Assembly: GCA_010405405.1 (NCBI GenBank)
Contig: MU004231.1
Location: 1,881,386 to 1,945,385 of the forward strand
Length of the DNA: 64,000 nt
Source: Microthyrium microscopicum
Taxonomy: Eukaryota; Ascomycota; Dothideomycetes; Microthyriales; Microthyriaceae
Reading direction: 5' to 3'
Positions 39,177 to 49,761 of the stretch are shown here, piece by piece (positions within the stretch are counted from its first letter, which is position 1; each line of letters opens with the position of its first letter). A model generated the notes under the pieces. The model worked only from the letters and a program-made list of their open reading frames with translations. It searched no databases and had not been told where the DNA came from. A program made the position numbers and the translations under genes.

Positions 39177-40937
39177 CTACCAAGCATTGCCGCACACAAT
39201 GTCCATGAATATAGTCTCCCGTATTGGCCAGCCAGTCACAAAAGTATACCAATACATGAATCTAGTCTCCTGTGTGTATTCGTATTTCAAAGTGTCATCC
39301 CTGTCGCTATTTGAAATCGACTTCTCATACCTCAGCTCCAACCCGAGCGGTCTGATATGTTCCGGTGGATAGATGTAAAACGCCTTTAACTTGGAATCCT
39401 TACCAATTGCTTGCTTAACAGAGTTCGTGAATTCCGAAAATCTGACATCCCATTGAGAAGGACCACCTGCAGGTAAGACTTCTCTGGTAGGGCGATGATC
39501 AAGTGTTGAAAAATCCAGTATGAGTCTGAGATTTGGAGAGTTCAGCTGTCCTATAGAACGAACCCAGGATCTAGGTAAGCCGGGCCCTTGTTGAAGAGAA
39601 GCAAGATTGCTGCGTTCTTCTGTAGCTATTTCACCGTTCATAGGTAAAACAAGCTGGACAGATCGTAGGTGCTGGCCTGCCGTTGATGGGATATGTTGAA
39701 AAAAGGAAGAGTAGGGACGAGCAGGCTGATGGGTCCAGAATTCCAGATCCAGAACATAGTCTCGAAAATTATGCGGGAGGGTGTAACCGCAATTGGGAAG
39801 GATAATGAAGTGATTTTCTCTGTAGAACATGCAGATGGCTGCTTGATGGAACTGTCTATTCAGAAGAAATAGCTCAACAGGGAAAGACCAGCACTGGCAC
39901 GAGGTTGCAAAAGCGGTGCGGGAACGGTTCCAACCTTTGACAGCCTTGCAGTTGTGGCCATTTTGGAAATAGTCCAAGTGTAGATTGAAGCCTGGTCTTA
40001 AGCCAGTCGCTTTCCATTCCACGTCTTTTGGGGCAATCAGGCCCATGTTCTCGAACACTTTCCATCGAAGTTCCATCGGCAGTTTTGACAGGTCGACTGG
40101 CTGATGTCCCATGATTTTGTCGATTGTCTTCCTGGCCACATTGCGAATGTTTTCGTCGCTTCTGGTCGAAAATCGTATAGAGCAGTCTTTCGGTCGTGGA
40201 AATCGGGAGATAGCTTCTGAGAAAGCCTCCGCCGTCGCAACATCCTCTGAATCGCATATGATACCTAAAGTCAAATTCTTTGTCTTCAGAAATGGACCAA
40301 TCGTGGAGACAAGATCTTCAAACTCCACTAGCACTCTTTTGCCCCTTGCTGTCGAAATCCGTAATGCTGCGTCAGAGTTTCCGCAAATGCAATGCTGATA
40401 AATGTTTTGACTGGCAACAGGTTCATTGCAAAAGCAAGTACAAAAAGTGTCCCGATGTTTCAAAGTGTGCTCATTCATCCATCCATGCGTCATGAGAGAC
40501 GTGTTCAACTCTATTTGTACCGATGAAAGACAGCTCAGGCTGCTCGGTGAAAGACGTGATAAAGCTTTCAGGCCGTTATAAGCACACCGATGAACCACAA
40601 ACTTGTTGCGACTGTAGAAGATTTTCATTGCCTCCGATGAGACGGTGCGACCCGAATGGAAAAGACTTCGGACTGTGTCCAAATCAAGTTTACAGTCAGA
40701 TTTCATATCCACACCGCGTCGCACGCAGGGCCCTAGAACGGAACTTTCGAAGCGCAAATTTGCGCGGTCGACATATTTGAATCCACCGCTCTCTTTGATT
40801 GGCAAGCCAGATTCAATGGCATCCGGCTGTCCGTTGAGGGAAACAGTGCAGCATATAACTGCAGCATGTATATATATGGCCTTGCGAACTTTGTAAGGTA
40901 GATCTAAGAATGTTAATGCGGCAGAAGTTGTCGACAT
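39177..40937 (-). CDS. Fungal F-box-like protein with two tandem modules
   Basis: Single exon, 586 aa; ATG 40937 chosen over an upstream TTG. Two similar halves are visible. Each begins with an F-box-like helix (FLDLPYKVRKAIYIHA at about residue 10; LSKLPMELRWKVFENM at about 286) and contains the fungal marker for a following segment (VSSEAMKIFYSRNKFVV; RQFHQAAICMFYRENHFIIL). Cys-rich inserts (TFCTCFCNE...HCICGN; SCQCW) sit in both. Such proteins are abundant in Pezizomycotina and are presumed SCF ubiquitin-ligase adaptors, but the F-box is degenerate and no substrate domain is known. Function is therefore only suggested. It shares a 588-bp head-to-head spacer with the deaminase gene. Confidence 0.68.
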   Translation of the reverse strand: MSTTSAALTFLDLPYKVRKAIYIHAAVICCTVSLNGQPDAIESGLPIKESGGFKYVDRANLRFESSVLGPCVRRGVDMKSDCKLDLDTVRSLFHSGRTVSSEAMKIFYSRNKFVVHRCAYNGLKALSRLSPSSLSCLSSVQIELNTSLMTHGWMNEHTLKHRDTFCTCFCNEPVASQNIYQHCICGNSDAALRISTARGKRVLVEFEDLVSTIGPFLKTKNLTLGIICDSEDVATAEAFSEAISRFPRPKDCSIRFSTRSDENIRNVARKTIDKIMGHQPVDLSKLPMELRWKVFENMGLIAPKDVEWKATGLRPGFNLHLDYFQNGHNCKAVKGWNRSRTAFATSCQCWSFPVELFLLNRQFHQAAICMFYRENHFIILPNCGYTLPHNFRDYVLDLEFWTHQPARPYSSFFQHIPSTAGQHLRSVQLVLPMNGEIATEERSNLASLQQGPGLPRSWVRSIGQLNSPNLRLILDFSTLDHRPTREVLPAGGPSQWDVRFSEFTNSVKQAIGKDSKLKAFYIYPPEHIRPLGLELRYEKSISNSDRDDTLKYEYTQETRFMYWYTFVTGWPIRETIFMDIVCGNAW

Positions 40938-41526
40938 TGTAAAGGAACGGCCAGCACTGAAAACGAGAGAAAATAGTGTCAACGGGAATGATCAACAGCA
41001 GAGGAGTACTCTGCACGTTAGTAACTCCTGGATTTGTCTCTTCTGTAGATACAACCTCTCAAGATCTTGTCATTGGCCTGGCGCATTGATAGCTGTTGGT
41101 TTCATGGCCTCATGCCAAGTTGCCAAGTTGATGCGGGCGTGTTGAGGAGGCACAGTACATGAGCATCACCAACATGGGAATTATCTCGTTAAGTGATCGC
41201 CTGAGTCAGCGCCCTGCTGATAGTATTCAATGCAAATGTAAAGGGATCCATGTTGTTGGAAGAGGATGGCATGAAGTTGGGGCTACACTTCTGACGCCGG
41301 TACGAGGTCTTGGCATTCACTGTGATAGACTCACCAACACCAATCCTCAATAGCTCTACCACTTCCCAGCAACCTTTGTTGAATCCAAACTTCCAGATTT
41401 CCAAGCAAATCCAGCCTTTGTAGCATCCCCAAAGCCAACAGCACCTTTCCAATCCACCAATCCACTCCAACCACTCCAACCAACTCATTATCAACCCGCC
41501 ACCACAACACCAAACCACTAGCCAAA
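40938..41526. promoter_or_regulatory. Divergent promoter, F-box-like / deaminase genes
   Basis: 588 bp between opposed starts. The 150 bp before 41527 is C-rich with repeated CCAAC words (AATCCACCAATCCACTCCAA), a probable 5' leader. Confidence 0.5.
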
Positions 41527-42731
41527 ATGAAGACCAACACCTACCTCTCCGCCTGCATCACCGAGGCCCAGTCATCGCCCCTCCGCTCCCGCCACGGCGC
41601 CATCCTCGTGCGCGGCGGCAAAGTCCTCTCGCGCGGGCACAATGGCCCCCTGGCGCGCTTCGGCGACGACGATTCCGGCCCACTGAGCTGCCACGCCGAA
41701 ATGGCTGCCATATACCACGCGCTGGCGCCAAACGAGCGCGGGGGGTTAGGCAAGAAGAAGATGCGTGAGGAGATTAGTCCTACGCTGCTTCAGGAGTATG
41801 TGCAGAGTAGATGTGATGCTGCCACCTTGAAAGAGAACAATGAGCAGCGCCGCGCGGGCGCACAGGTCGCTGAGTGGGAGATCAAACCGCGCATGTGCGT
41901 CGGCGAATGGGTTGAAGAAGAAGGGGAAATGGAAGAAGGTGGCGAAGAAGAAGGATCATGGGGGTCATCATCATCACAACGGCAATCACAAGAAGTACAA
42001 AGGGTACGGCAAATACGGTCAGTACGAGTATGTACAACAAAAACAACAACACCGGATGCAGCAACAACAGCAGCAGCAGCAGCATGTTAAGTCGAGTCAT
42101 GATTCGAGTATATCTTCCACCAGCGAGTCTAGCAACTGCAGCATCGACTGTTCTATCGACGAGGACGACCACACTTTTAATCCGGCCGTATCAAAGGTGA
42201 GCCTCAGAATATTTTCCAGGAAACTCAGCTAACTCTATCGTCAAGCCAACGCGAGTATCTGTTCCATACAGTACCGCGGTACCTAGACGAGCCCGCTCAG
42301 GTCTCGAGGGTGCAGACCTATACGTTTGTCGAATAGGCAATGGCCCCAGAGATGGTTTATCACCATTCCCAGATTCCGACACGTCGTCACCGGATACTTC
42401 GCCATTGCCGTCACCGAGCCCATCAACAGGTTCATTACATGATGAGCTTTCTCCGGATTGGAAATTAGAGGTACTTGATAACTGCCCAGCCACGGAGAGC
42501 CCCCCCTACCCCATCCTAGCCTCGCGTCCATGCTACCACTGCATTTCTCTCATGGTCAGCGTCGGCATCAAGCGCGTTTTTTGGACAAGCTCAACAGGCG
42601 CATGGGAAGGCGGCAAGGTACGAGACATTCTCGACGCGATTCAGCGAGGAGATGAGGCGGATAAGGGCGTATTGTTCATGACAAGATTTGAAATCTTGAA
42701 GCGGCGAGAGAAGCTACTTAGACAGCAGTAG
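41527..42731 (+). CDS. Cytidine/deoxycytidylate deaminase-fold protein
   Basis: The N-terminal exon reads RHGAILVRGGKVLSRGHNGP then CHAEMAAI, with zinc-ligand His56 and catalytic Glu58. After a 49-nt intron (42197-42245), the last exon (42246-42731) supplies SGLEGADLYVCRI and SRPCYHCISLM, the P-C-x2-C zinc ligands, then GIKRVFWTSS. Together these form the CDA-superfamily active site; the substrate is unknown. The middle is a low-complexity insert (His/Lys and a polyglutamine tract at about 42057-42084). The coding frame changes between about 41893 and 41960: a 52-nt intron (41900-41951) restores it but has weak signals. A splice using another of the GAAG acceptors or a true frameshift are alternatives, so the middle of the model is uncertain. 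Confidence 0.7.
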
Positions 42732-42944
42732 TTAGTTCCACCTGCAAGATATCAATGGTGACAGAAAATAGTTCTATTATTTGCATGTCAGAAAAACAGC
42801 ACCCGCAGCTAAAAAGTAATACATCTCGCTGGTCAAGAGTTGGCACCCATGAAATTTTGCCCCGTTCGCCGTGCAATAAAGCGACTTTCCAATACAAGGC
42901 CGCAATCCCTATTATTCGCAGACCTATTCCAGACCATGGTAGCT

Positions 42945-44254
42945 TTACACTCGCAATAGCTTAGCAGCATATTGCACGATTGTAGACTCTTGTGGGAAAC
43001 TCATATTCTCGAGGTTGATGGCGTATGGAGTAGGGACTTCAGCACCAGTCACACGAGCAGGTGGTGCATCTAAGTAGTCAAATGCATATTCGCAAGCCAA
43101 CGCCATGATCTCTGCGCCTACACCGAAAGCTGGGAAACCGGACTCGACGACTAGTAGGTGACCTGTCTTCTTGATCGATTTGACGATGGCTTCGATATCC
43201 ATGGGCTTGATGGAGCGTAGGTTGAGGACTTCGACTTCGACACCGTATTGCTTCTTGAGTTGTTCAGCAGCGGTGAGGGATTGGCCGACGCAGCGGGAGA
43301 GGGTGACGATGGTAAGGTCTTTGCCTTGACGTTCGATCTTGGCTTTGCCAAACTGGTACTGGATTAGTGAAGTTATGAATGGAGAGGGAGAGTTGACGTA
43401 CTGGAATGACAAAGTCGCTGCTTTGAGCCTCCTCACTCATGGGGAAGACTTGGCCGTACATGAGCTCGTTTTCAAGGACGAACACTGGATTGGGGTCGCG
43501 GATGGCAGCCTTCAAAAGACCTTTGGCGTCTTCCGCACTGTATGGGCTGACAACTTTCATACCGGGAATGCTTCCATACCAGGCCGTAAAATCTTGAGAA
43601 TGTTGGGCGGCGACGCCGGAAGCGAAACCATTGGGACCGCGGAAGGTGATGTTGCAGGGTTGGATACCGCCGGACATGTAATGTGTTTTGGCACCAGAGT
43701 TGATGACTTGATCAATGGCTTGGAGAGAAAAGTTGACAGTCATGAACTAGATATTCTGTTAGCTGCTTTGTTGAATGAGATTTGTAGGTGATGTTTACTT
43801 CGCAGATCGGATGAAGACCAGCTAGAGCAGCTCCGACGGCCAGACCAGTGAAACCAGACTCTGTAATGGGTGTATCGATGACTCGTTTCTCGCCGAATCG
43901 ATCCAAAAGACCTTTCGTTACTTTGTATCTATTCAATTGATCAGTCAGTTAGGATTCAAGCGGTGACCCCCATGTTCCGGAGTTGTGGTAAGCGGAACCA
44001 ACGTACGCTCCGTTATATTGTGCTACTTCTTCTCCTAGAACGAAGACCTTGTCATTGGCCTCCATCTCCTCAGCCATGGCCTCGTTTAAAGCATCACGGA
44101 CAGTCATCTCTTTGACTCCGGAAGCACTTGCTAGGGAGCGTTTCCATATCGACGAGGACGAAGCGGAGACTCGGGAGAAGCGTGGGACTGAAGATGGGCG
44201 GATCGAGGAGGTCAAGGCTCTACTGGCGGGTCGTAGAAGGCGAATTGAAGACAT
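42945..44254 (-). CDS. pdb1: Pyruvate dehydrogenase E1 component subunit beta, mitochondrial
   Basis: Four exons (44007-44254, 43799-43928, 43402-43746, 42945-43352) encode 376 aa. The N-terminus [20 protein letters not shown] is a typical presequence. Family landmarks run through: [35 protein letters not shown] with the thiamine-pyrophosphate Glu, [57 protein letters not shown], and the C-terminal [14 protein letters not shown]. With E1-alpha it decarboxylates pyruvate in the mitochondrial matrix and passes the acetyl group to E2. All phases agree at the three 49-78 nt introns. The ATG at 44254 gives the presequence directly; the frame extends further 5' but that part is not protein-like. 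Confidence 0.96.
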
Positions 44255-45103
44255 GATGAAAGGTGGAAGGAGAGAGAGGAGCGGAGAGGAGAGAATTTTT
44301 GAATGGAGACTGATGCAGACGAAAGATAGGATAGCTTTTGGGAGCTTTCTGCTTTGAGCTTCGGGGATTGACGGCTTTCGTCTGTGCGCAAGTGGAGCTT
44401 GGGTCTTTTTAACTTCGTCTCTTCCCATCAGTGCCATTCCTCTCGCGTTCATGCATTTATTTACTCAATATCCTTTTGGGCTTTCGATTTTCGAAAAACA
44501 TACTGGTTACACCTATCGCAGAAGAGTTCAACCTGGGACTCCTATACCGGACCGGACTCCTGAGCTGCTAGTTCAATGGCATCTAGCATTCTATTCAGTC
44601 CTATCCCGAAAAGATCAACGATGTTTAGCTCTTTAAAAATTTTGATCAAATTATGGGATTTTCGCTCCTGCAAAGCACTTATTGCCATTTCTCCTTTCTC
44701 CCGTTGAATGTGATGGAAACCATCGTAGCTTCTGATCATAACACTCCATGGCGCCCATCGAGTCCGATGGGAAATCTCAGTATCTAATCAAATTAGACCA
44801 TTCGACCAGACCCTCCGGCGTCAAAATAAGCGGTTCGGATTCTGCTCTTATGGACTATCATATCGATTTTGGCATTTCGAATGAGAAATCCTTGATTCAC
44901 GTCGCGTTCGATAATCCGATAACCCTTTAGCGCAATTGGTGGCAAATATCGCATTCGATGGGAAATATCACCTTCAATGGGAAAGTGGCAAAATGTCATG
45001 CACAAAATGATACGGCCGGTGGGCCACAAATTGCTGTTGGAGAGTAGCATTCACCGTTACAGTTGTGAGAAGCTTGATCATTCTTCGATTTACTACAGAA
45101 TGA
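44255..45103. other. Intergenic spacer between pdb1 start and PSMD5-like stop
   Basis: About 850 bp. A 60-codon frame from ATG at about 44751 (ends 44930) has no recognisable features. Several ATGGGAAA words recur (near 44769, 44957, 44976), without clear meaning. The pdb1 promoter lies at the left end. Confidence 0.4.
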
Positions 45104-47013
45104 TTACGACGGCCCGCCCAGAGTAGCCATGTTCTGCGCGAATTCTCTTGACTGCACTGCATTCACACGCGAGCTTAGAGCCGGCGCCAAACTCTCCCAC
45201 TCCGTGCCTTTGACCTTGCCAACAACAGCTTTCAGCAACGCCAACCGTACCCGCCCCATCAACTCATACAAGCTGTCGAGGTGATCGTTACTTCTCGGCG
45301 GAATTTGCGGCTGAGTGAGCAATAGCGTAAGCAAAGCCTCACGACTAGCACTATTCGCCATGAGAATCTCAAATCCATCAGGTGATTCATCCCAATTTGA
45401 GTTGACGATATTTAGCAACGCGTCCATGGAAGCAATAGCCATATCCGGATCGACCATTTTGTTGCCATTTCTAGCGAGTTTGGCCAGAAAGTCGCCATTA
45501 ATCGTTATCCACTGAGAGAAGAGGAGACGGGCTCGTTTCTTCTCCTCATTGATGTTGAGTTTTGGTGCATAGTCTGGGTCTATTGAGGTTTGATCGTGTT
45601 TGTCCTCAGTTGGACCACCAAAGATTCGTCCGAGTGACCGCACGCCTTGGGCTTGTGGCATTTCCCATTTGATTGTCTTCAGAATTTCGAAGCCCTCGTC
45701 CATGAAGCATGACCGTGGCAAGCTTTTGAGCACACCCAAGTTCGCGATCAGCAATTGATCTGGGTTGTTAGTATTTGCCCAGTTGCTTGTGGTGAAGGAC
45801 TCGCGTAGACGTTTGAGGATTCTATCTCGAACCACATGCTTCTCCTCAAGAAGTTGTGGTTGAACTTCTGCCAAGGTTGAGACGTACGCTGCGCATTCGG
45901 TGTATAGAATGTTGATATCGATTTGAGGCATATTTGGATCTGCCATGTAAAAGATATCCATGGCTCTCTTGTGAAGGCCACGCTCCTTGAAGAAAACCAG
46001 AGCCGGGCTCTCAAGGCCTGTCCAAGGCTTGTCTTTCTGCGAGAGCATGATGATTGATTGGCTCATGATGCGTGTCCGTTCCAATATGATATCCTGCTCG
46101 AAGTCTGTGGCACGTATCATAGCAAAATCCAGCAATCCTTCGTCTGACTTCAGACCGTACTTAGACTCGACTTCCACTTGATGGCTTTTCATCGATTGCT
46201 TCCAATCCAGCTCGCACAGCTTGGCCATAAAGTCTAACAGTCTTGACTGCGCGATGGATCTCTCACTGCGGTCCAGTTTAACAGCCGAGCTCTTCGAAGA
46301 ACAAACGTCAAAGACTGCAGCATAAACATCGCGATCGAGAAAGAATCGTTTGAATCCATCGTCTTGAGCAGTCTTTATCAGCCGAAATAGCGCGATTCCA
46401 GCTCGCACCCCGAGAGCTATATTGCTAGTCCGAAGCCAGAGATGTATTAGCGATTCCCACATTTCTCTATGGTTCGCAGCCAATCTTCGCGCAGAGGTCT
46501 CGTCGGCCTTCTCCAGAAGACTAATAGTTAGATTATTGAAGTCCGTGATAACACCAGAGCCTATTTGCAACCCAGCCGCAAAGTCGACAGGTGGTTCGAT
46601 ATCTAGAATACCTTCAATGGGAACTCGTTCCACTAGCCGCTGTAGAAGCTGTATTATCTCCGTTGATGGAGGATTTAGCAGCGGAAGAACATGGTAGATC
46701 TTGGTCGTCAAATGCAGGCAATCTTCCGGCGTGAGGGAAAAGTCGGCGATTTGGGTAAGAGCTAAAAGTTGTTAACATTGACCATATAGACTTTTGGGGG
46801 AAATTCAATAGAGGAATGAGGAATGCCTCTTCTGTGTTCATTACTAGTTCAGACAGCAGGTAGGCTGAGAACAACTATAATCAAAGACTTACCATATCGA
46901 GTTATCATGTATAGCTCCGTGTCTTGAGATGTGGAACTTGGATACTTGTACAATGCGCCTAGATGGTCGTTCAGGGTAATAAACACTTTATTTTTGGGTT
47001 CGCTGGATGCCAT
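45104..47013 (-). CDS. ARM/HEAT-repeat protein, PSMD5/Hsm3-like proteasome assembly chaperone candidate
   Basis: Two exons (46893-47013, 45104-46761; 131-nt intron) encode 592 aa. The protein is almost wholly helical with ARM/HEAT-like repeats, lacking signal peptide or membrane segments. SPDGFEILMANSASREALLT near residue 510 parallels the SPGFVEYVVDRSVEH region of human PSMD5, and the N-terminal helices align in style with it. PSMD5 (yeast Hsm3) binds Rpt1 and guides assembly of the 26S proteasome base. The identification rests on these faint similarities and overall architecture, so it is a candidate only. It shares a 389-bp divergent promoter with RPC31. Confidence 0.6.
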
Positions 47014-47402
47014 TTTACAAAGCGCAACTCCAATCCCTTCTGATAGAGTAGCTCAACCAAAATAGCGTTTGTCCAGAGTCGGCGCACAACCACGGCAAGG
47101 CTTTGAGTTCAGCTAATAGGTTCGATGGTAAGAGCGGAAAATCCTCAGCCAGAAGAGTCTGTATTGTTGATGAAAAGTTGTCTTGAACAGTAAGAAATGA
47201 GCGGGAGAGTTGAGGGGTTGAGTACCATTATTAGTACTGCGTTAGGCAAGAGCGGCCACGAGGCTCGGGGAGTCACCCACGCAATTCTCAACCATCAAAC
47301 CTCCATCACCAAAAAAATCCTCAACCACCAGTAAGAAAGTTTGAAGCTTAAGATCATCAAATATACTCTCATCAACAACAGATACATCATCAAAAGGTCA
47401 AT
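47014..47402. promoter_or_regulatory. Bidirectional promoter PSMD5-like / rpc31
   Basis: 389 bp between divergent start codons; no gene or clear named motif seen. Confidence 0.5.
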
Positions 47403-48178
47403 ATGCCACCCCGCCGAGGCCGCGGCGGTCGCCCATTCTTCCAGGGTCGCGGCGCTGCACCAGGCGGCGAAAAACCTGCCATGTACAAACCGCGAGAACT
47501 CTACCCCGTAAGAACTTTTACCAGCCGAACACAAAAACAGGTACTAAATCGTTGAATCAGCCCATAGAAGTGCCAAAAATAGTCCCATTACGAAAAGCCG
47601 AAATCGCAGGCGTCAAAAGCTTCCGCCAATACCGCAAGCGCATTCACGATGGTCCACTCTACACGATCCTGGATCCAAAAGCACGCATTTCCAAACCAGG
47701 CGATCTTGCAGGCATCTGGACGCTGGAACTGGCTGGCACGAAGACGGGTGAAGTAGATCCTTTTGAGGGGTTGACGCCGACGTGGACGGGCATGTATCGC
47801 AAGGCACGACGGCCGATGCCGAAGCTGGATGAGCGGAGTTACGGTAAGTCATGAAGTGATTTAGTCATGGAAGGGGCTGATGGATGGTGATTAGTATCAA
47901 AAATGTTTCCACCAGAATTACAGGTGTATGTGGATCCCAGCGCCAAAGCAAAAGCCGCTCTAGAACCCAAGAAGAGTGCGCGTGCACTCGGTGGTTTAGA
48001 TCAAGATGGGGAGGAAGATGAAGAGGCGGAGGAGATCTTTGAGGAAGAGGACGATGACTTCGAAGACGACGAGGACGACGATGATGATTATAATGCAGAA
48101 CAATACTTTGACGGTGGCGACTCGGACGGAGGAGGTGATGGTGGTGGTGGTGGTGGTGGTGGAGGCGATGATTTCTAA
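47403..48178 (+). CDS. rpc31: DNA-directed RNA polymerase III subunit RPC31 (RPC7)
   Basis: Three exons (47403-47507, 47561-47843, 47895-48178) encode 223 aa. The N-terminus is Gly/Arg-rich (MPPRRGRGGRPFFQGRG) followed by the RPC31 core PRELYPPIEVPKIVPLRKAE. The C-terminal third is an acidic tail closing on EDDDDDYNAEQYFDGGDSD, the DYN-x-EQYFD motif typical of this subunit, and then a Gly run. RPC31 belongs with RPC82 and RPC34 to the trimer that opens promoters for tRNA and 5S transcription. Both introns (53, 51 nt) keep phase. The gene converges on the next minus-strand gene with about 80 bp between RPC31 and that gene's second stop. Confidence 0.9.
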
Positions 48179-48440
48179 CGCATGGCATGGAAGTGTGGTA
48201 GGGAGAGTAGGTTAACAGGTTATATTGCCTTCTACTATCTAATTATGAATTTCGCGCTTAGGCGTGGACTCCCCAAGCCTCTAGGACACAGATGTTGACA
48301 AAGTTCTCGAGCTCCTCCTTGGGCAGGACTTCATCGGGCTCAGCTGGCACGGTGATGAAATCGTCGACTTCGGCGCCCCATTCCCAGCCCTCTTCGATTG
48401 TTGCGACTGGCCAATTTGCGTTGGCATCTTGGATAGTATT

Positions 48441-49352
48441 CTACGCCCAATCGACCATTTCGAAGCTGGTTATGACGCTAGGAGCTGGCTCTTGTAGGAG
48501 GCTATCGATATCTGCTGGCATCCAGCTGTTAACAGCCATCTCGAGATCGTCTTCGCCAGCTTTTGTATCGTCATCCGCCGGCTGGCTGGTGTACGCTTCG
48601 ATGGCTGAAGCGATCCACGCCCACTCATCTTCCTCCGCCTCTACAGCCGGCACAGAAGTCTCCTTCTCTCTGTGTATCGCAGCAAGCTCCTCAAAATCCC
48701 ACGCATCCAGGACTTGTGGTATTCGCGGTAATCGACAAACAACTACACCTTCGACGTCCAGACTGTCCTCCCAGATTTCTTTGGTCTGCACGCTTTCCGT
48801 TTCTGGCTGCACAGCGTCAAATCCGGGGAGCACAGCGTCAATCCTGGAGACATATGGAACCAGAGCCCAGGCCTTGGACTCTTCGCTGCCAGCAGTTCCA
48901 TTGGCAACATTGTCAGCAACGGCGGTATGGTTGACAGCAGTACCATCAATGGCCGGGGAATTGTCACGAACAGTAATAATCTCCTCCATAACTCTCTCAT
49001 AAGTATTCCGCCACTTCAGCCTATCACCTCTCGGCTTCCCATAAAGCTGCGTGACCAAGCCAGCAATCACCCTCGACAGCGAAGCATCAGCCTCTCTCAC
49101 ACGTTCATCGCCAACTCCACGGCGTGGCCGGTGTTTGTGGCGGCGATGACGATGGCGTTGGGGGTGGTTGATAGCGTCCTGTTTCCGTTGATTGTGGCAG
49201 GGGCGAGGAGGCCAGGGTTTAGGTGACTGGTGAGCGTAGTTCGGGATGGAACTTCGATGACTTGAAGCCTGGGATCGTGGAGGAGAAGAGATGGTGACGG
49301 AGGAGCGGTTAGATTGACGGAGATTAGGGAGTGGAAAGTGCGTCATTGGCAT
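48441..49352 (-). CDS. Unknown fungal protein; frame continues past an in-frame TAG
   Basis: A single frame from ATG 49352 gives 303 aa ending ITSFEMVDWA and TAG at 48441-48443. The N-terminal third is His/Arg/Ser-rich and disordered (HRHRRHKHRPRRGVGDERVR). The rest is acidic and helical: ADASLSRVIAGLVTQLYGKP, RLKWRNTYERVMEEI, LDAWDFEELAAIHREKE, DEWAWIASAIEAYTSQPADD. Past the TAG, the same frame runs 60 more protein-like codons (WPVATIEEGWEWGAEVDDF, then LENFVNICVLEAWGVHA) to TAA at 48258-48260. The tail shares the acidic, Trp-rich style of the body. Nonsense mutation, readthrough or a very short intron could explain it. No family recognised. Confidence 0.55.
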   Translation of the reverse strand: MPMTHFPLPNLRQSNRSSVTISSPPRSQASSHRSSIPNYAHQSPKPWPPRPCHNQRKQDAINHPQRHRHRRHKHRPRRGVGDERVREADASLSRVIAGLVTQLYGKPRGDRLKWRNTYERVMEEIITVRDNSPAIDGTAVNHTAVADNVANGTAGSEESKAWALVPYVSRIDAVLPGFDAVQPETESVQTKEIWEDSLDVEGVVVCRLPRIPQVLDAWDFEELAAIHREKETSVPAVEAEEDEWAWIASAIEAYTSQPADDDTKAGEDDLEMAVNSWMPADIDSLLQEPAPSVITSFEMVDWA

Positions 49353-49761
49353 GATGGCGGATTGTTGATGGGATTTGTAGGAGTTTTGTGTATGTTGATA
49401 TAGGGATTGAGGGTGTTCTAACACGTAAAAGTAGCAATGATGAGGTTTTTGTCTAGGAAAGGCGTGTCAGAGCATAAAGGATGTTTGATTGTAGATGGAT
49501 GAAGAAGAGCATGGAGTACAGATGCTGATCTAGATCGCTGCCATGTTGGATGTCAGTAGTAAATATGGAAGGCGATATCGAAAGGCGAGGAAACTAAAGG
49601 GTACTGTTCCTGGTAGGTTAGTAGATGAAGCACTTGCTTGACCAAGAAAAGAGGAAAGTGTAAAGAATAATTGAGGTAATCTCAACTCAATTATTTCATT
49701 GGAAGACGCGCTGAACCCTTTTTCCGCTCCGCAATGCTATTGCCGTGTACCTGGTAGGACC
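49353..49761. promoter_or_regulatory. Spacer between nup133 stop and the unknown gene
   Basis: About 410 bp, no gene seen; holds the promoter of the 48441-49352 gene. Confidence 0.45.

Noticed and set aside
44751-44930. 60-codon plus-strand frame between pdb1 and the PSMD5-like gene
   Set aside because: No recognisable sequence, no splice or promoter support; likely chance.
48292-49002. Plus-strand 236-codon frame
   Set aside because: Ser/Ala/Thr-rich mirror of the minus-strand acidic protein; no domain and no start or splice context.
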